NCBI GenBank assembly: GCA_009829735.1
Contig: CM020620.1
Coordinates: forward strand, 14,071,420-14,135,419
Source of the DNA: Pyropia yezoensis
Taxonomy: Eukaryota > Rhodophyta > Bangiophyceae > Bangiales > Bangiaceae
Direction: 5' to 3'
DNA length: 64,000 nucleotides
Under the pieces are notes generated by a model. That model did not search any database. It was not told where the DNA came from and worked only from the letters and a program-made list of their open reading frames with translations. This document shows positions 18,058-27,635 of this stretch, piece after piece. The translations under genes were made by a program, and so were the position numbers. Position 1 is the first letter of the stretch, and each line of letters begins with the position of its first letter.

Positions 18058-21000
18058 TCACTCCAAGGACGAGGACGCCTCCACCGAGTCATCAAACTGG
18101 AGAGACCCATCGATGAGGGCCACCAGACGCCAAACCACCTCGTTCGCCGTCGGCCGTTGCGCAGGGTCCGCCGCCCAACACCTCTCAATCAGAGCCAGGT
18201 ACTCCCTGTTCATGGGCGTCGGTAGGATAGCCTTGGGGTCGACCGCCGTCGCTGCCGGTGCCGGCGCCGCCGACGCCGCCCGGTCGCTCGCCGCCGCACT
18301 ACCCTCTCGGCTCCCACTGACCATGGGGGGGCCCCGCGCGTCCGCCGAGGACTGCGGGGACGCGGGCTGCGACGCGCGCGCTGTCGACGGCTCGGTGGCG
18401 TCCCCCGTCAGCGCCGCGATGGCCGCGTGCAGCCCACTGCGCGACGCACTGTCCCGCCCGTCATGTGAACCAGACAAGCCGGGTGTCTCGCCGTACACGG
18501 GCCCCGCAGACGACGAGTGGGACAGCTTGGCGCTATCATCCGCGGCGGTGCTTGACAGGTGCCGCAGGCCCGCCGTGGATGGAAGGGAGAGGTAGTCTTG
18601 AGCGTTTGGCGGGCGCGCCTGTTGCCGCGCCTGTTGCCGCTGCCGCAGCTGCGAGGAGAGGGACAGCGGTCTACCTGACGCGTCCAACAGGTCGGGGGTG
18701 CCGCCAAAAGATAGCATCCGCCGGGCAAAGAGGTTGCCATCTGGCGCTTGTCTCGACGGCGGTTGCCCAGGGGCGGCACCCCCGCCCGCCCCGCCCGCCA
18801 CCGTGCCGCTTGCACCGCCAGGCGTACGCCCCACAATCGACGAGTAGGCGGACCGCTGGGGCTTATCCGACGAGCTGCACGATCGGTTGATCGGCATGTG
18901 GCCGCCGCTGCCTGCGCGAACCGGTGCGGCGCCCTTGTCGTCGTCTGGAAACACCAGGGTAGTGACGCGGCCGGGCGGACCAAGTGGCGGGCGGCCTCCC
19001 GGCACGTACGGTAGGCCTCCGCCCATGCCAGTGCTGTGCCTCCTCATGGGGCACGGCTGGATCATCTCCGACGACCGGGAAGAGACCGACACCCTTTGTG
19101 GGATGGCCGGCGGCCCGGAGCTGCTCGGACCGATCAATGATGGCATGATTCCGCCGCCGCTGCCTGACCCATCCAACGCCTTGGGGTCGACGCGCAGGCT
19201 GGGGGAGGCTGGCGGGAGCTTGTCGCCCATGGCTGCATTGGCCGCAACCGCCGCCGCCGCGGCACGAGCCGTGATGCGTCGCATCGGAAGGTCCAGGTAT
19301 AGAGAGGTGCTCTCCCCTGGTTGAGAAAGTGGCAAACTTTGCCGGGAGGGGGACCCAGACCGGCCGGGCCGCGGGCCCGGCCCCGGCCGGACGCCCCGCA
19401 AGGCCACCGGTAACAGGGTGGACGACACAATCGAATTGACGCTCGACCCAATGCCCGACAGCTTGGACGTGCTGCCAACCATCGCGGCCTTACGCTTGGA
19501 CGAGGCCGACGACGGAGTGCTGGCGGCCTTCTCCGCCGACGACAGGCGGTTGGCGGCGGGGTCGTCCCCCCCAGAGGTGTGCTGCTCCACTGCCGCCTGT
19601 GTAGGCGAGTGACGGAGGCGGCTGGGGTTGGGGAGTTTGAGGCCAGACGTGTGTGGCTGTTCCGCCACGATTGCCGCGATCGCCAGCGACGCCGACGCAT
19701 CCACCGCCGTCAGCGGCTCCTTCCCCAACAGCGAGGCGTCGGACTGGTCGCCCGGCAACTTGGCCGCCAGCAGGGACAGGTCTGGCCGTAGGTTCTCCTT
19801 GACGACTCCCCACAGCACCTCCATCACAGAGATGCCCTGAAAGGGCAGCTGCCGCGCGGCCAGCTCCCACAGGCAGATGCCAAACGAATAAATATCGGCG
19901 GCCGACGAGAAGGTGTTGGCCTCGAGGATCTCGGGCGCCGAGTACTGGACCGTCCCGGCAAACGTGTTGTTCTGGATGTTGTCCACGGTGCGGCTGAGGC
20001 CAAAGTCGGCCAGCTTGGCGTCCCAGCCCGACGAGATGAGGATGTTGGCGGTCTTGAGGTCCAGGTGGAGCACTGGCGGGTCCTGGCCGTGGAGGTACGC
20101 CAAGCCGCGGGCGGCACCGAGCGCAAACTTGAGGATCCTGTTGCGCGTCAAGCGGGTGGACGAGTCGGACAGCTGCTCCCGCAGGCTGCCCCGGCTGCAG
20201 TACTCCATAACAATCCACAGCTTGGCTGGCTCGTGCACGAACCCCATAAACAGGACAACGTTGGGGTGCCGCAGGTTCACCAGCGTCACCGCCTCGTCCT
20301 CAATCGTCAGCGCCGCGCCGTCGCTGTCTGGGTTGTGCACCTGGAACAGCTGCTTGACCGCCACGAGGGTGCCACGGAAGAGACCCATGTAGACCTCCCC
20401 AAAACCACCGAGGCCCATCTTCTCACCCAGTGCGATCGACTCTGACTCGATGCGCCACTTGATGAGCTTGCCCGCCTCAGACTTTTCCATTGCCAGCAGC
20501 AGCTCCAGCTCCGCCTCGTTGCGCTGGAAGCGCCGCGTAAACTGGCGCTCCCGCGCAATCACCGCTACGGTGGCGACGCGGCCGAGGCGGAGAAAGCGGG
20601 CCAGCCCTAACACCAGGGGCAGACCACACGCGTGGCCAACCAGAGTCAGGGTGGTAGAGAGGGCAACGACCACAAAATCGGCGGCCATGGCGCCATTGCG
20701 AAAGTACCCAGCCTGGCCATAGACAAACACGCGCAGGACCACCTCAATCGAGTAGAGGGAGGAGAGCAGCACGTCCAGCGCCAAGTACTGGGTGGCAGAG
20801 GGAAGTAGCTCCGACTGTGACGCACGAGGGGGTGGGGGGGCGGAGCTCAGCCGTGTCAGCCACCCCAGGCGAACAGTAAACGACACCACGTCACACAAGA
20901 TGAGGGTGTAGGTGAGCAGCAGTGCCACATTGGAGTCAATCATGTCCCAAAAGAGGACCCGCCAGCCGGAAAAGGGTGCCGCCTCGTCCTCATCCTCCTC

Positions 21001-21381
21001 CACACTCAGCGCCTCGAGGGACTCGAGGTCGTCTTCTATCTCTGAGTGGATGCCCGACCGCTGCTGCGAGATGGCGCCGCCGCCACCGACGCCGGCGGCG
21101 GCTCCAGTGGCACTGGCGGCAACACCCCCACCCCGCCCCTCCCCCACGTTCAAGCCCGTCGGCCGAGACGGCCGCCGCCAGGCCGCCACGGACGAGAGGC
21201 CAAAGAAGCCCCGCTTGGCCGCCCCCGCCCTCCCCGCACCGCCCGGCCCGCCGCCCAGCCCACCGCCAGCGCCGGGGCCGCGGCCGCGCCCATCGTCACT
21301 GACCGAGCCGACCGCCTCCAGCTGACGCTCCACGTCCACGACCCCATCGTCCGCCACCACCGCGTCCACGTCGCCAAGCAT
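18058..21381 (-). CDS. Voltage-sensor-domain / TKL (Raf-like) protein kinase fusion
   Basis: The product has 1107 residues from the ATG at 21381, whose context is GCCGCCATG; a GTG lies upstream at 21453. An acidic cytoplasmic N-terminus is followed by four membrane helices at about residues 150-272. S1 carries Asp164 in LILCDVVSF. S2 carries Glu213 and Arg217 (YSIEVVLRVFVY). S3 carries Asp235 (AADFVVVAL). S4 has Arg262, 265 and 268 spaced R-x2-R-x2-R. These are the landmark residues of Hv1/VSP-type voltage sensors. A charged coiled-coil-like helix (277-303) follows, as in Hv1, then a TKL kinase: GLGGFGEVYMG P-loop, Lys343, HLDLK (439-443), DFG (459-461) and APE (482-484). The final C-lobe part, ERCWAADPAQRPTANEVV, lies at about 1066-1083, after a ~500-residue low-complexity Ser/Pro/Gly-rich insert. 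No pore domain is present. Inferred role: membrane kinase gated by voltage or proton flux. Confidence 0.85.
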   Translation of the reverse strand: MLGDVDAVVADDGVVDVERQLEAVGSVSDDGRGRGPGAGGGLGGGPGGAGRAGAAKRGFFGLSSVAAWRRPSRPTGLNVGEGRGGGVAASATGAAAGVGGGGAISQQRSGIHSEIEDDLESLEALSVEEDEDEAAPFSGWRVLFWDMIDSNVALLLTYTLILCDVVSFTVRLGWLTRLSSAPPPPRASQSELLPSATQYLALDVLLSSLYSIEVVLRVFVYGQAGYFRNGAMAADFVVVALSTTLTLVGHACGLPLVLGLARFLRLGRVATVAVIARERQFTRRFQRNEAELELLLAMEKSEAGKLIKWRIESESIALGEKMGLGGFGEVYMGLFRGTLVAVKQLFQVHNPDSDGAALTIEDEAVTLVNLRHPNVVLFMGFVHEPAKLWIVMEYCSRGSLREQLSDSSTRLTRNRILKFALGAARGLAYLHGQDPPVLHLDLKTANILISSGWDAKLADFGLSRTVDNIQNNTFAGTVQYSAPEILEANTFSSAADIYSFGICLWELAARQLPFQGISVMEVLWGVVKENLRPDLSLLAAKLPGDQSDASLLGKEPLTAVDASASLAIAAIVAEQPHTSGLKLPNPSRLRHSPTQAAVEQHTSGGDDPAANRLSSAEKAASTPSSASSKRKAAMVGSTSKLSGIGSSVNSIVSSTLLPVALRGVRPGPGPRPGRSGSPSRQSLPLSQPGESTSLYLDLPMRRITARAAAAAVAANAAMGDKLPPASPSLRVDPKALDGSGSGGGIMPSLIGPSSSGPPAIPQRVSVSSRSSEMIQPCPMRRHSTGMGGGLPYVPGGRPPLGPPGRVTTLVFPDDDKGAAPVRAGSGGHMPINRSCSSSDKPQRSAYSSIVGRTPGGASGTVAGGAGGGAAPGQPPSRQAPDGNLFARRMLSFGGTPDLLDASGRPLSLSSQLRQRQQARQQARPPNAQDYLSLPSTAGLRHLSSTAADDSAKLSHSSSAGPVYGETPGLSGSHDGRDSASRSGLHAAIAALTGDATEPSTARASQPASPQSSADARGPPMVSGSREGSAAASDRAASAAPAPAATAVDPKAILPTPMNREYLALIERCWAADPAQRPTANEVVWRLVALIDGSLQFDDSVEASSSLE

Positions 21382-23234
21382 GGCGGCACGGGGGGGACAC
21401 GACGACGCACGCCCGACAGCCCCGCGAGGAGGGGGCGGCGCAGCGGTCCACACACCGCCACCAGCGGCAGGGCGCCAACGCCAGACGCCAGCTCCCCCCC
21501 CCCTCTGGCGTATGGGCCCACGGGGGTCGCGACCGGTGGGGCTCCGCCGCGGCAGGGATCACCACGACCACCACAACCACCACTGGCCGCGGAGCGTTGA
21601 GCTCCCTATCCCCCCCGGCCCCAACCAGGGATGAGGTGCTGTGGCTCTACTCACAGCGGCCGTCCCCTACCCCCCCCGCCACTCTCGCTCCACAGCCACC
21701 ACCCCCCCCCCCCCCCCCTCAGCCACAGGGGGCTTGCCGTCGACCGCTGCAGCGCGTCGCCTCCCAGCGAGGCCACATACACGACGCAGAGGCGGCGGCC
21801 GCGGCGGCGGTGCCTCCAAAGTAGCGGCCCCACACGTGAGGACAGGGTGGGGGTGGCGGCGGCGAGGGGAAGAGGGGGGGGGGGGGGGGGGGCGGAGAGC
21901 CGGGCGGGCGTGTGTGCGCGTGCCTCGCGGGAAAGTGCCGACGGCCACGGGCACAGGTGGGATACTCCCACACGCTGGGGCGGCGAGAGGAATGGCGACC
22001 GGCGCGCCGCCCCCCCCCCCCCCCCCCCCCGCCTCTCCCGGGAACACTCCCCAGCCGCCGTTGCGCCACGGCAGCCACCGCGGTAGCCGCCGCGGTAGCC
22101 ACCGCCACCACCACCGCCACCGCCACCGCCTCCGCCACCGCCACCGCCACACCACCACCCCTACCGCTACTGCCGCTAACAGCCGCTACCAGCCGCTGCC
22201 GCCCCTGCCGTCGCCACTGCCGCCGCCTGCCGCTGCCGTTGCCGCCAACCGCTGCCGCCGCCACTGCCCGCCAGGCCACCCCCCACCGCCCCACACGTGG
22301 CCACCCCCCCCGCACACCGTTGCCCGCCTGCCGGCCTGCCGGCCGGCCGGCCAGCCGGGTGGTGGGGGATCGCCCGCCCCCCCACCCCCACTCCCTCCCC
22401 CAGCCGCGCCAAAGCTGCCCGTGCCAACAAGGGGGAGAGGGCGATCCCCCCCCCCTCCTCCTGAACCCACCCCCTTCCCCCCCCCCCCCCCCCGCTGCCG
22501 CCGCGGGAGGGCGGCGACGGCGCGACAGGCGCCGCCGCAACCTCCCCGCGGCCACCACCGCCGGCGGGGCGTGCGCGGCGGCGACCATGTGGCGCGCCGC
22601 CCCGTGTCGTGACCCGCCCCCGCCCGGCGGGGGGGCTGCCCCACCCGCCGCGGCGGGGGGCCAACGTGGCACGCGCCGCCACGACGGCGGCGAGCGAGCG
22701 AGGGAGGGGCGGGCGGTCCCCGTCCCCCCCCCCCCACCTCCCCTTGCTCCCCCGCCCCCCTCCCCAGCTCCGCCACGGGGGTGGGTGGCGGGGGGGCGGC
22801 GGCGACCTGCCAGCTGGGCCCCGCCTCCGTCACCGCGTCTGGTCAGCTCATGAGGCCGCATCCCGCAGGTCGGCCGCGGCGGCGCGGCGGAGCGGGATCA
22901 CCCCTTGCGCTTCGCCGGGATGATCCGACCACGGAGGGAGGGTGGACGCCGCACGACGCAAACGCCCCTTCCGACCAACCAAGGAGAGGATGCCCCCCCT
23001 AACGCCAGTGACTTGTCTGTCAGCAAGATTTCACCTGGAAATACTCATTCGCGTCTAAGGACATGCCCAATTACTCGATCTCGACCTGTGCGCTGTCGTG
23101 CTCACCGCGATTGTGATTGTGTCACTTCAGATGACATCAGACTGTCACTACCTGACTATCTGACTGTCTATCTAGCTGTCGGATTCGTTGACTACATGTA
23201 GTGCTATGTATCTGACTGTCTGACTACACAGCGG
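21382..23234. other. GC-rich low-complexity region upstream of the kinase
   Basis: It contains runs of C and G (21700-21718, 21876-21892, 22011-22030, 22477-22492) and (CCACCG)n-like tracts. Long Pro/Arg/Gly frames exist on both strands without any domain. From 23.0 kb an A/T-richer patch holds repeats of CTGACTGTCT/CTATCTGAC near 23137-23228. It is likely the promoter and 5' region of the kinase plus intergenic DNA. Confidence 0.4.
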
Positions 23235-23922
23235 ATGCCTCTGATTAGCATCTGTGGCCGCCCGTGGCCGGCAACCCGCGCCCCCCCTCCCCCCTTCGCG
23301 CTCCTCGCACGCAGGTCTCTCCCGCTCTGTCCGTTTTCCGAGCGGGCGGCCGTTGGTTGTCCACCCTCCATTTCCATTCCCGTGCCGTCTGCCCGGTGCG
23401 CGGCGTGTCGCGCGGCGGGGGGGGGGGGGGTACGGGGGGGGGGGGGGGGGGGGGGGGGGGTGTCACTGGCCGGCCCCTGCGGTGGGGGAGCGCCCATGGG
23501 CGCCGCTGGCGGTGGGGACGGTGGCAGTGGTGGCGGCGGCAGCGGCGGCGGCAGCGGCGGCGGCAGTGGCGGCAGCGGCGGTGGAGGTGGCGGTGGTGGT
23601 GGCGGTGGCGGCGGCCGGGGGGGGGGAGACGGCGGGGCACCCGCTTCCGTTGCCGAGGCGGGGCTGCCGCCCCCCGTGGCCCACCCGCCGCGGGGCGCCC
23701 ACCACGGGCGGTCCGTGTCGCTGGACCTGGGCGTCGCCGCCGCCGCGGGGGCGGCCGCCGCCGCCGCGTGGCCGCCCTTGCGGTCCGGCCTGCCGGCGGG
23801 GAGGGGCAGGCCGCCTGACGGCGCCGGCCGCCGGGGGGGGGTGGTGGCGGTGGCGGCGGCGGGGGGGGGGGGGGGGGGGTGGCCCTCTTTCCGGCGCCGT
23901 CCCTGCGGCGACGGCGTCGGCA

Positions 23923-23953
<31 letters not shown>

Positions 23954-25581
23954 AGGCGGCGGGTGGGGGCGGCGCTGCCGCCGGCGCCCCGCCCTCGCCA
24001 GCGTTGGCGACGCCAGCAGCGACGGTGTCGTCAGCGGCGGCGGTGGCGTCGGCGTCTGCGGCGTCTGCGGCGTCGGCGGCGGCCGCGGCTGCCACCGCCG
24101 CGGCGGCGGCGGCGGGGGCTGCCGCCGACGCGGCGGCGGGCGGCGGCGGCGGCAGCGACGATGAGTGGGCGCCCTTCCTCGCCCGCGCCGCGCGGCGGCG
24201 GCCGCCCCGGCGGCCGCGCCGCGCAAAGTCCGACACGGGCCTGCTGGCGCGGTGGCCCCTGACGCGGGGTGCCGCCGCCGCCGCCGACGGGGGGGCGTGT
24301 GGTGGCGGCGGTGGCCCCTTTGGGGCCGTCCTGGGTGGCGGCGGCGGCGGCGGTGGGGGTGGGGGTGCCCCCGCCGACGGGGGGGGGGGGGGGGGGGGGG
24401 CTGCCGTGGGTGGGAGCGGGCGGCCGCCGCCGGCCGCTGCCGCTGCCGCTGGGCGGCCTGGGCGCCCTCCCCACCCCGCCGTCTCGGCCCGCGTCGTACG
24501 TGTCGGGGTGTGACCTGTCGCTGGGGAGCGCCCAGGGGGGGGCGGGGTCTGGGGAGGAGGCGGGCAGCGGCGGCGGGTGGGGTGGCGGCGACGGCGGGGG
24601 TGGTGGGTGGGATGGGGGTGGCGGCGGCGGCGGCGTCAGTGGCCTCGGTGCGGACCCGCTCGAGCCGTTTGCAGATAGCGACACACTGTCGGCAGACCTG
24701 GAGGACCTGTTTGACGGCGCCAGCGTCACCTCTGCGCGCTACTATGCCGAGCTCCCCGCCCACGTGGACAGCGGCCTGAGCACGGACCTGGTGGTGGAGC
24801 CGTACGTCCCCCGGGGGGGGGGTGCCGCCGGCGGCGGGGCGGGCGTGTATGGCGGTGGCGGCGGGCGGGGCGACAGCGGTGGCGGTGGGGGTGGCGACAG
24901 CGGTGGCGGTGGGGGTGGCCGTGGCGGTGGCCGTGGCTGCGGCGGTCCTGGTGGGGGCTGCGCTGACGACGGCGACGCTGGCGGCGGCGGCCGCGGCGCC
25001 GACGGCGGCGGCGGCAGCGGCGCCACGCCCATGCACCTGGACGTGCACGGGCTGGTGTGGGTGGGCAATGAGGCGGCGACCAACGCGGCGTTTGCGCTCG
25101 CCGGGGCGGGGGTGAGCCCCCTCGCAGACGGTGGGGGTGGTGGCGGCAGCGGGGCGGGCGGCGGCGGCGGCGGCGGCGGCGCCTGCGCCTTGGCGGCTGG
25201 CGACCGTAGCGGCTGGGCTGCCGTCGGCGGCCGCGGCGTCGGCGGCGGCGGCGGTGGCGGCGGCGGCGGCAGCGACGGCGACGGCTGTGGTAGTGGCGGC
25301 GGCGGTGGGGATGACGGTCTGGGCGGGGATGATGGGGGTGGCGGCGGTGGCGGCTGCGGCGGCGACTTTTTCGTGGGCGCCGCCGTGGAGGGTGCCTGGG
25401 TGGGCGCCGCCGAGGCGCACAACGCCCTCGTCGCGGGCTGGACGCACGAGGCTGCCGCCGCCGGCCACGTGCCGGCGCCCCCCCGCCGGCGGCCGCGCGG
25501 CGGCCGCGCCGCCACCGGCGGCCACGGCAGCGGCCACCCCGGCGGCGGCGGCGGCGGCGACCGTACAGACGGCAACGTTGG

Positions 25582-25615
<34 letters not shown>

Positions 25616-25951
25616 GGCGGCTGGGGGCACGGCGGGGCGCCGGTGTACCCCCCCCCCCCGCCCCCCCTGGCTCCCCCGGCCCGCCCCCCCGCCGCCCCCC
25701 CTGACAAGGACAAGGACAAGGACGACGACGACGACGGCAACGACAACGACGACGACGACGGCAGTGAGGACGGGGCGGTCGACGGGGGCCTCCCGCTGGG
25801 CAGCGACGGCGGCCTGTGGGCGGCGCCGACCGCCGCGGCCGACGACATCCGGGTGGTGCCCATAGGCGGTGGCTGGGGGGCGGGAGGGCGGCCGTGCGTG
25901 CCGCCGCCGCGGACGGTGCCGACCAGCGGCGGGCACGACCATGTTCCATGA
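23235..25951 (+). CDS. Gly-rich acidic protein, frame broken at poly-G runs
   Basis: No single frame spans the region, but non-repetitive coding-like segments line up on the plus strand. These are SVSLDLGVAAAAG (frame of 23235), SDDEWAPFLARAARRR (frame of 23254) and, in the frame of 24269 through the stop at 25951, SDTLSADLEDLFDGASV, PMHLDVHGLVWVGNEAATN, DFFVGAAVEGAWVGAAEAHN and an Asp-rich DKDKDKDDDDD segment. The frame changes coincide with long G runs near 23408-23460, 23838-23879 and 24380-24400. The C-terminal 560 codons are uninterrupted. Poly-Gly, poly-Ala and acidic blocks suggest a largely disordered protein of unknown function. The start is uncertain: ATG 23235 is the first in frame. 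A 1131-codon frame on the opposite strand is Pro/Arg/Ala mirror sequence and is not preferred. Confidence 0.5.
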
Positions 25952-27206
25952 GAGGCGGTGGGCGGGGGGGGGAGGGGGGGGGGGGCGAGAGTGGGGGGGG
26001 TGGTTGGGAAGGAGGCGGGAAAGGATGCCGGAAAGGGGGGCGGCGGGGTGGTGGGGAGGGCAACATGGCGGGGGACCTGGCGCGGGGCTGCTGGCAGGGG
26101 TCGTCCACGCTGGACCCACCGCCGCACGTGCCGTACCTACGCCCCCCGCCGCGGGCACCCTGCAATATATTTTCCGCCTGTCGCGCTGGCGGTGCCACCA
26201 CCCCCCACCCCCCACCACCCCCCCACCCCCCACCACCCCCCCCCCCCCCATCGCCGCCGCCGCCGCCACTGGCACCGCCGCCCCCCCTCCCCGCCACCGC
26301 CACCGCCCTCGCCCTCCACCGCCACCGCCACCGCCACCACCACCGCCACCACCACCGCCACCACCACCGCCACTGCGCCGCCGCCGCCGCCGCCACCGCC
26401 ACCGTGCCCCCCGCCGCCGCCACGCACCCCCAATTCGCATCGCCGCTCCCCCCTCCCCCCGCGTCCGCCTCCTCCCCGCCCGCCACCACCCCCCCCCCCC
26501 CCTTGGGTGACCCCCATGCGCCACCGCACGGCCTGCGCGGCCGTCGGATACTCTACCGCCCCCTCCCCCCTCCCCTCCCTCCCCCGCCGTCCCCGCCACC
26601 CCCCCCCCCCCACCCTCTGCTCTACGCTGCGTCTATCCCGCCGCTGCCGCCGCCGCCGTGAGTGCGGGCAGGGAGGGAGGGGGGGAGGGGAATTGCGGGG
26701 CGCAGGAGGGGGGGGGGGATGGGGTATGAGGCGTCGGCGGTGGGTGCTCCCCCCCCCCCCCCCACCCCTCCCCCGCTACCCCCCCCGTACCATCCTCCTC
26801 CTCCCCCCGCGCGGCGCGTGCCGTCTCTTTCAGCGCCCGTCGCTCCCGCAGGCAGCGGCGGTGGTGGCGGTGGCGGCCGTGAGGGGGGGGGGCGGCAGCC
26901 GCCCGCCCGGCCGCGGTGGCTGCCCCCGCCCCCCTCCCGCCCGCGGTGGCCGGGCGGCGCCGCGTGGTGAAAAGGGCGACCGGCGGCGGGCGGCTGGTGG
27001 GGGAGCGCCGGCTCATCCACCCCACCCACCCACCCACCACCACACCACCCACACCCGCCTGTTCCACCCTCCCGCCCTCTCACCATCCTCCCCTCGCCCG
27101 CACCCTGCACCCCTCACCCACCGGCCCTTTCCCCCCCTTGTTCCGCCTCCTCACTGTCGACACTTTTCCTAACCCCCCCCCCCCCCCCTCGCCCCCTCTC
27201 GTCAAG
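25952..27206. other. C/G-run low-complexity region
   Basis: It holds alternating G-rich (25960-26060) and C-rich blocks with (CCACCG)n and (CACCCCCCA)n tracts up to 26.65 kb, then more of the same until the ATG of the next gene. Frames on both strands are compositional. No gene seen. Confidence 0.5.
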
Positions 27207-27635
27207 ATGGCCGCCGCCCTCCGCCGCGCCGTTGCCCCCGCGCTTGCCGCTGCGGCCGTCGCCACCCTCCTCGCCACCCTCTTGGCGGCGGGCGCCGCGC
27301 CCACGTCGGCGCAGCCCGCCGCCAAGTGCGCCACCCCCACCGACGTGGGCACCCTCGTCGGCTGGTGCCGCTGCTCGACCATGATGGTGCCCAAGGACGC
27401 CGTCTCCCCCCCGCCCGTCGCGTCGGCCGACCCGTGGTGCAAGGTCACCCGCCCCGTCAGCGCGGTGCACTACTGCGACGCTGCCGGCGCGGGTGCCTGT
27501 GACCTCGAGTGCGCGCCGCCGGTGGTCGAGTGCACGGGGCCGACCGCACCCAACGGGGTGTGCCCGTGTGTGGCGGGGGCGGTGCGGACGGTGCTGCGGT
27601 ACAAGGGGCCGCTGGACGCGGCCGCCGCCTTGTAG
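27207..27635 (+). CDS. Small secreted cysteine-rich protein (10 Cys)
   Basis: The product has 142 residues. The ATG at 27207 (context GTCAAGATGGCC) starts a clear signal peptide: basic ALRRAV, an Ala/Leu/Val core, and a likely cleavage after about residue 35 near APTSAQPA. The mature part of roughly 107 residues contains 10 cysteines, including WCRC, ACDLEC and VCPC patterns, consistent with a small disulfide-rich extracellular or cell-wall protein. The frame is open well upstream but there it is Pro/Arg low complexity. I recognise no named family. The stop at 27633-27635 is followed by a G20 run near 27667-27686. Confidence 0.75.
   Translation: MAAALRRAVAPALAAAAVATLLATLLAAGAAPTSAQPAAKCATPTDVGTLVGWCRCSTMMVPKDAVSPPPVASADPWCKVTRPVSAVHYCDAAGAGACDLECAPPVVECTGPTAPNGVCPCVAGAVRTVLRYKGPLDAAAAL

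Noticed and set aside
23204..26599. 1131-codon minus-strand frame opposite the Gly-rich gene
   Set aside because: It is almost entirely Pro/Arg/Ala/His runs that mirror GGC-rich DNA. The plus strand holds the only non-repetitive, protein-like segments.
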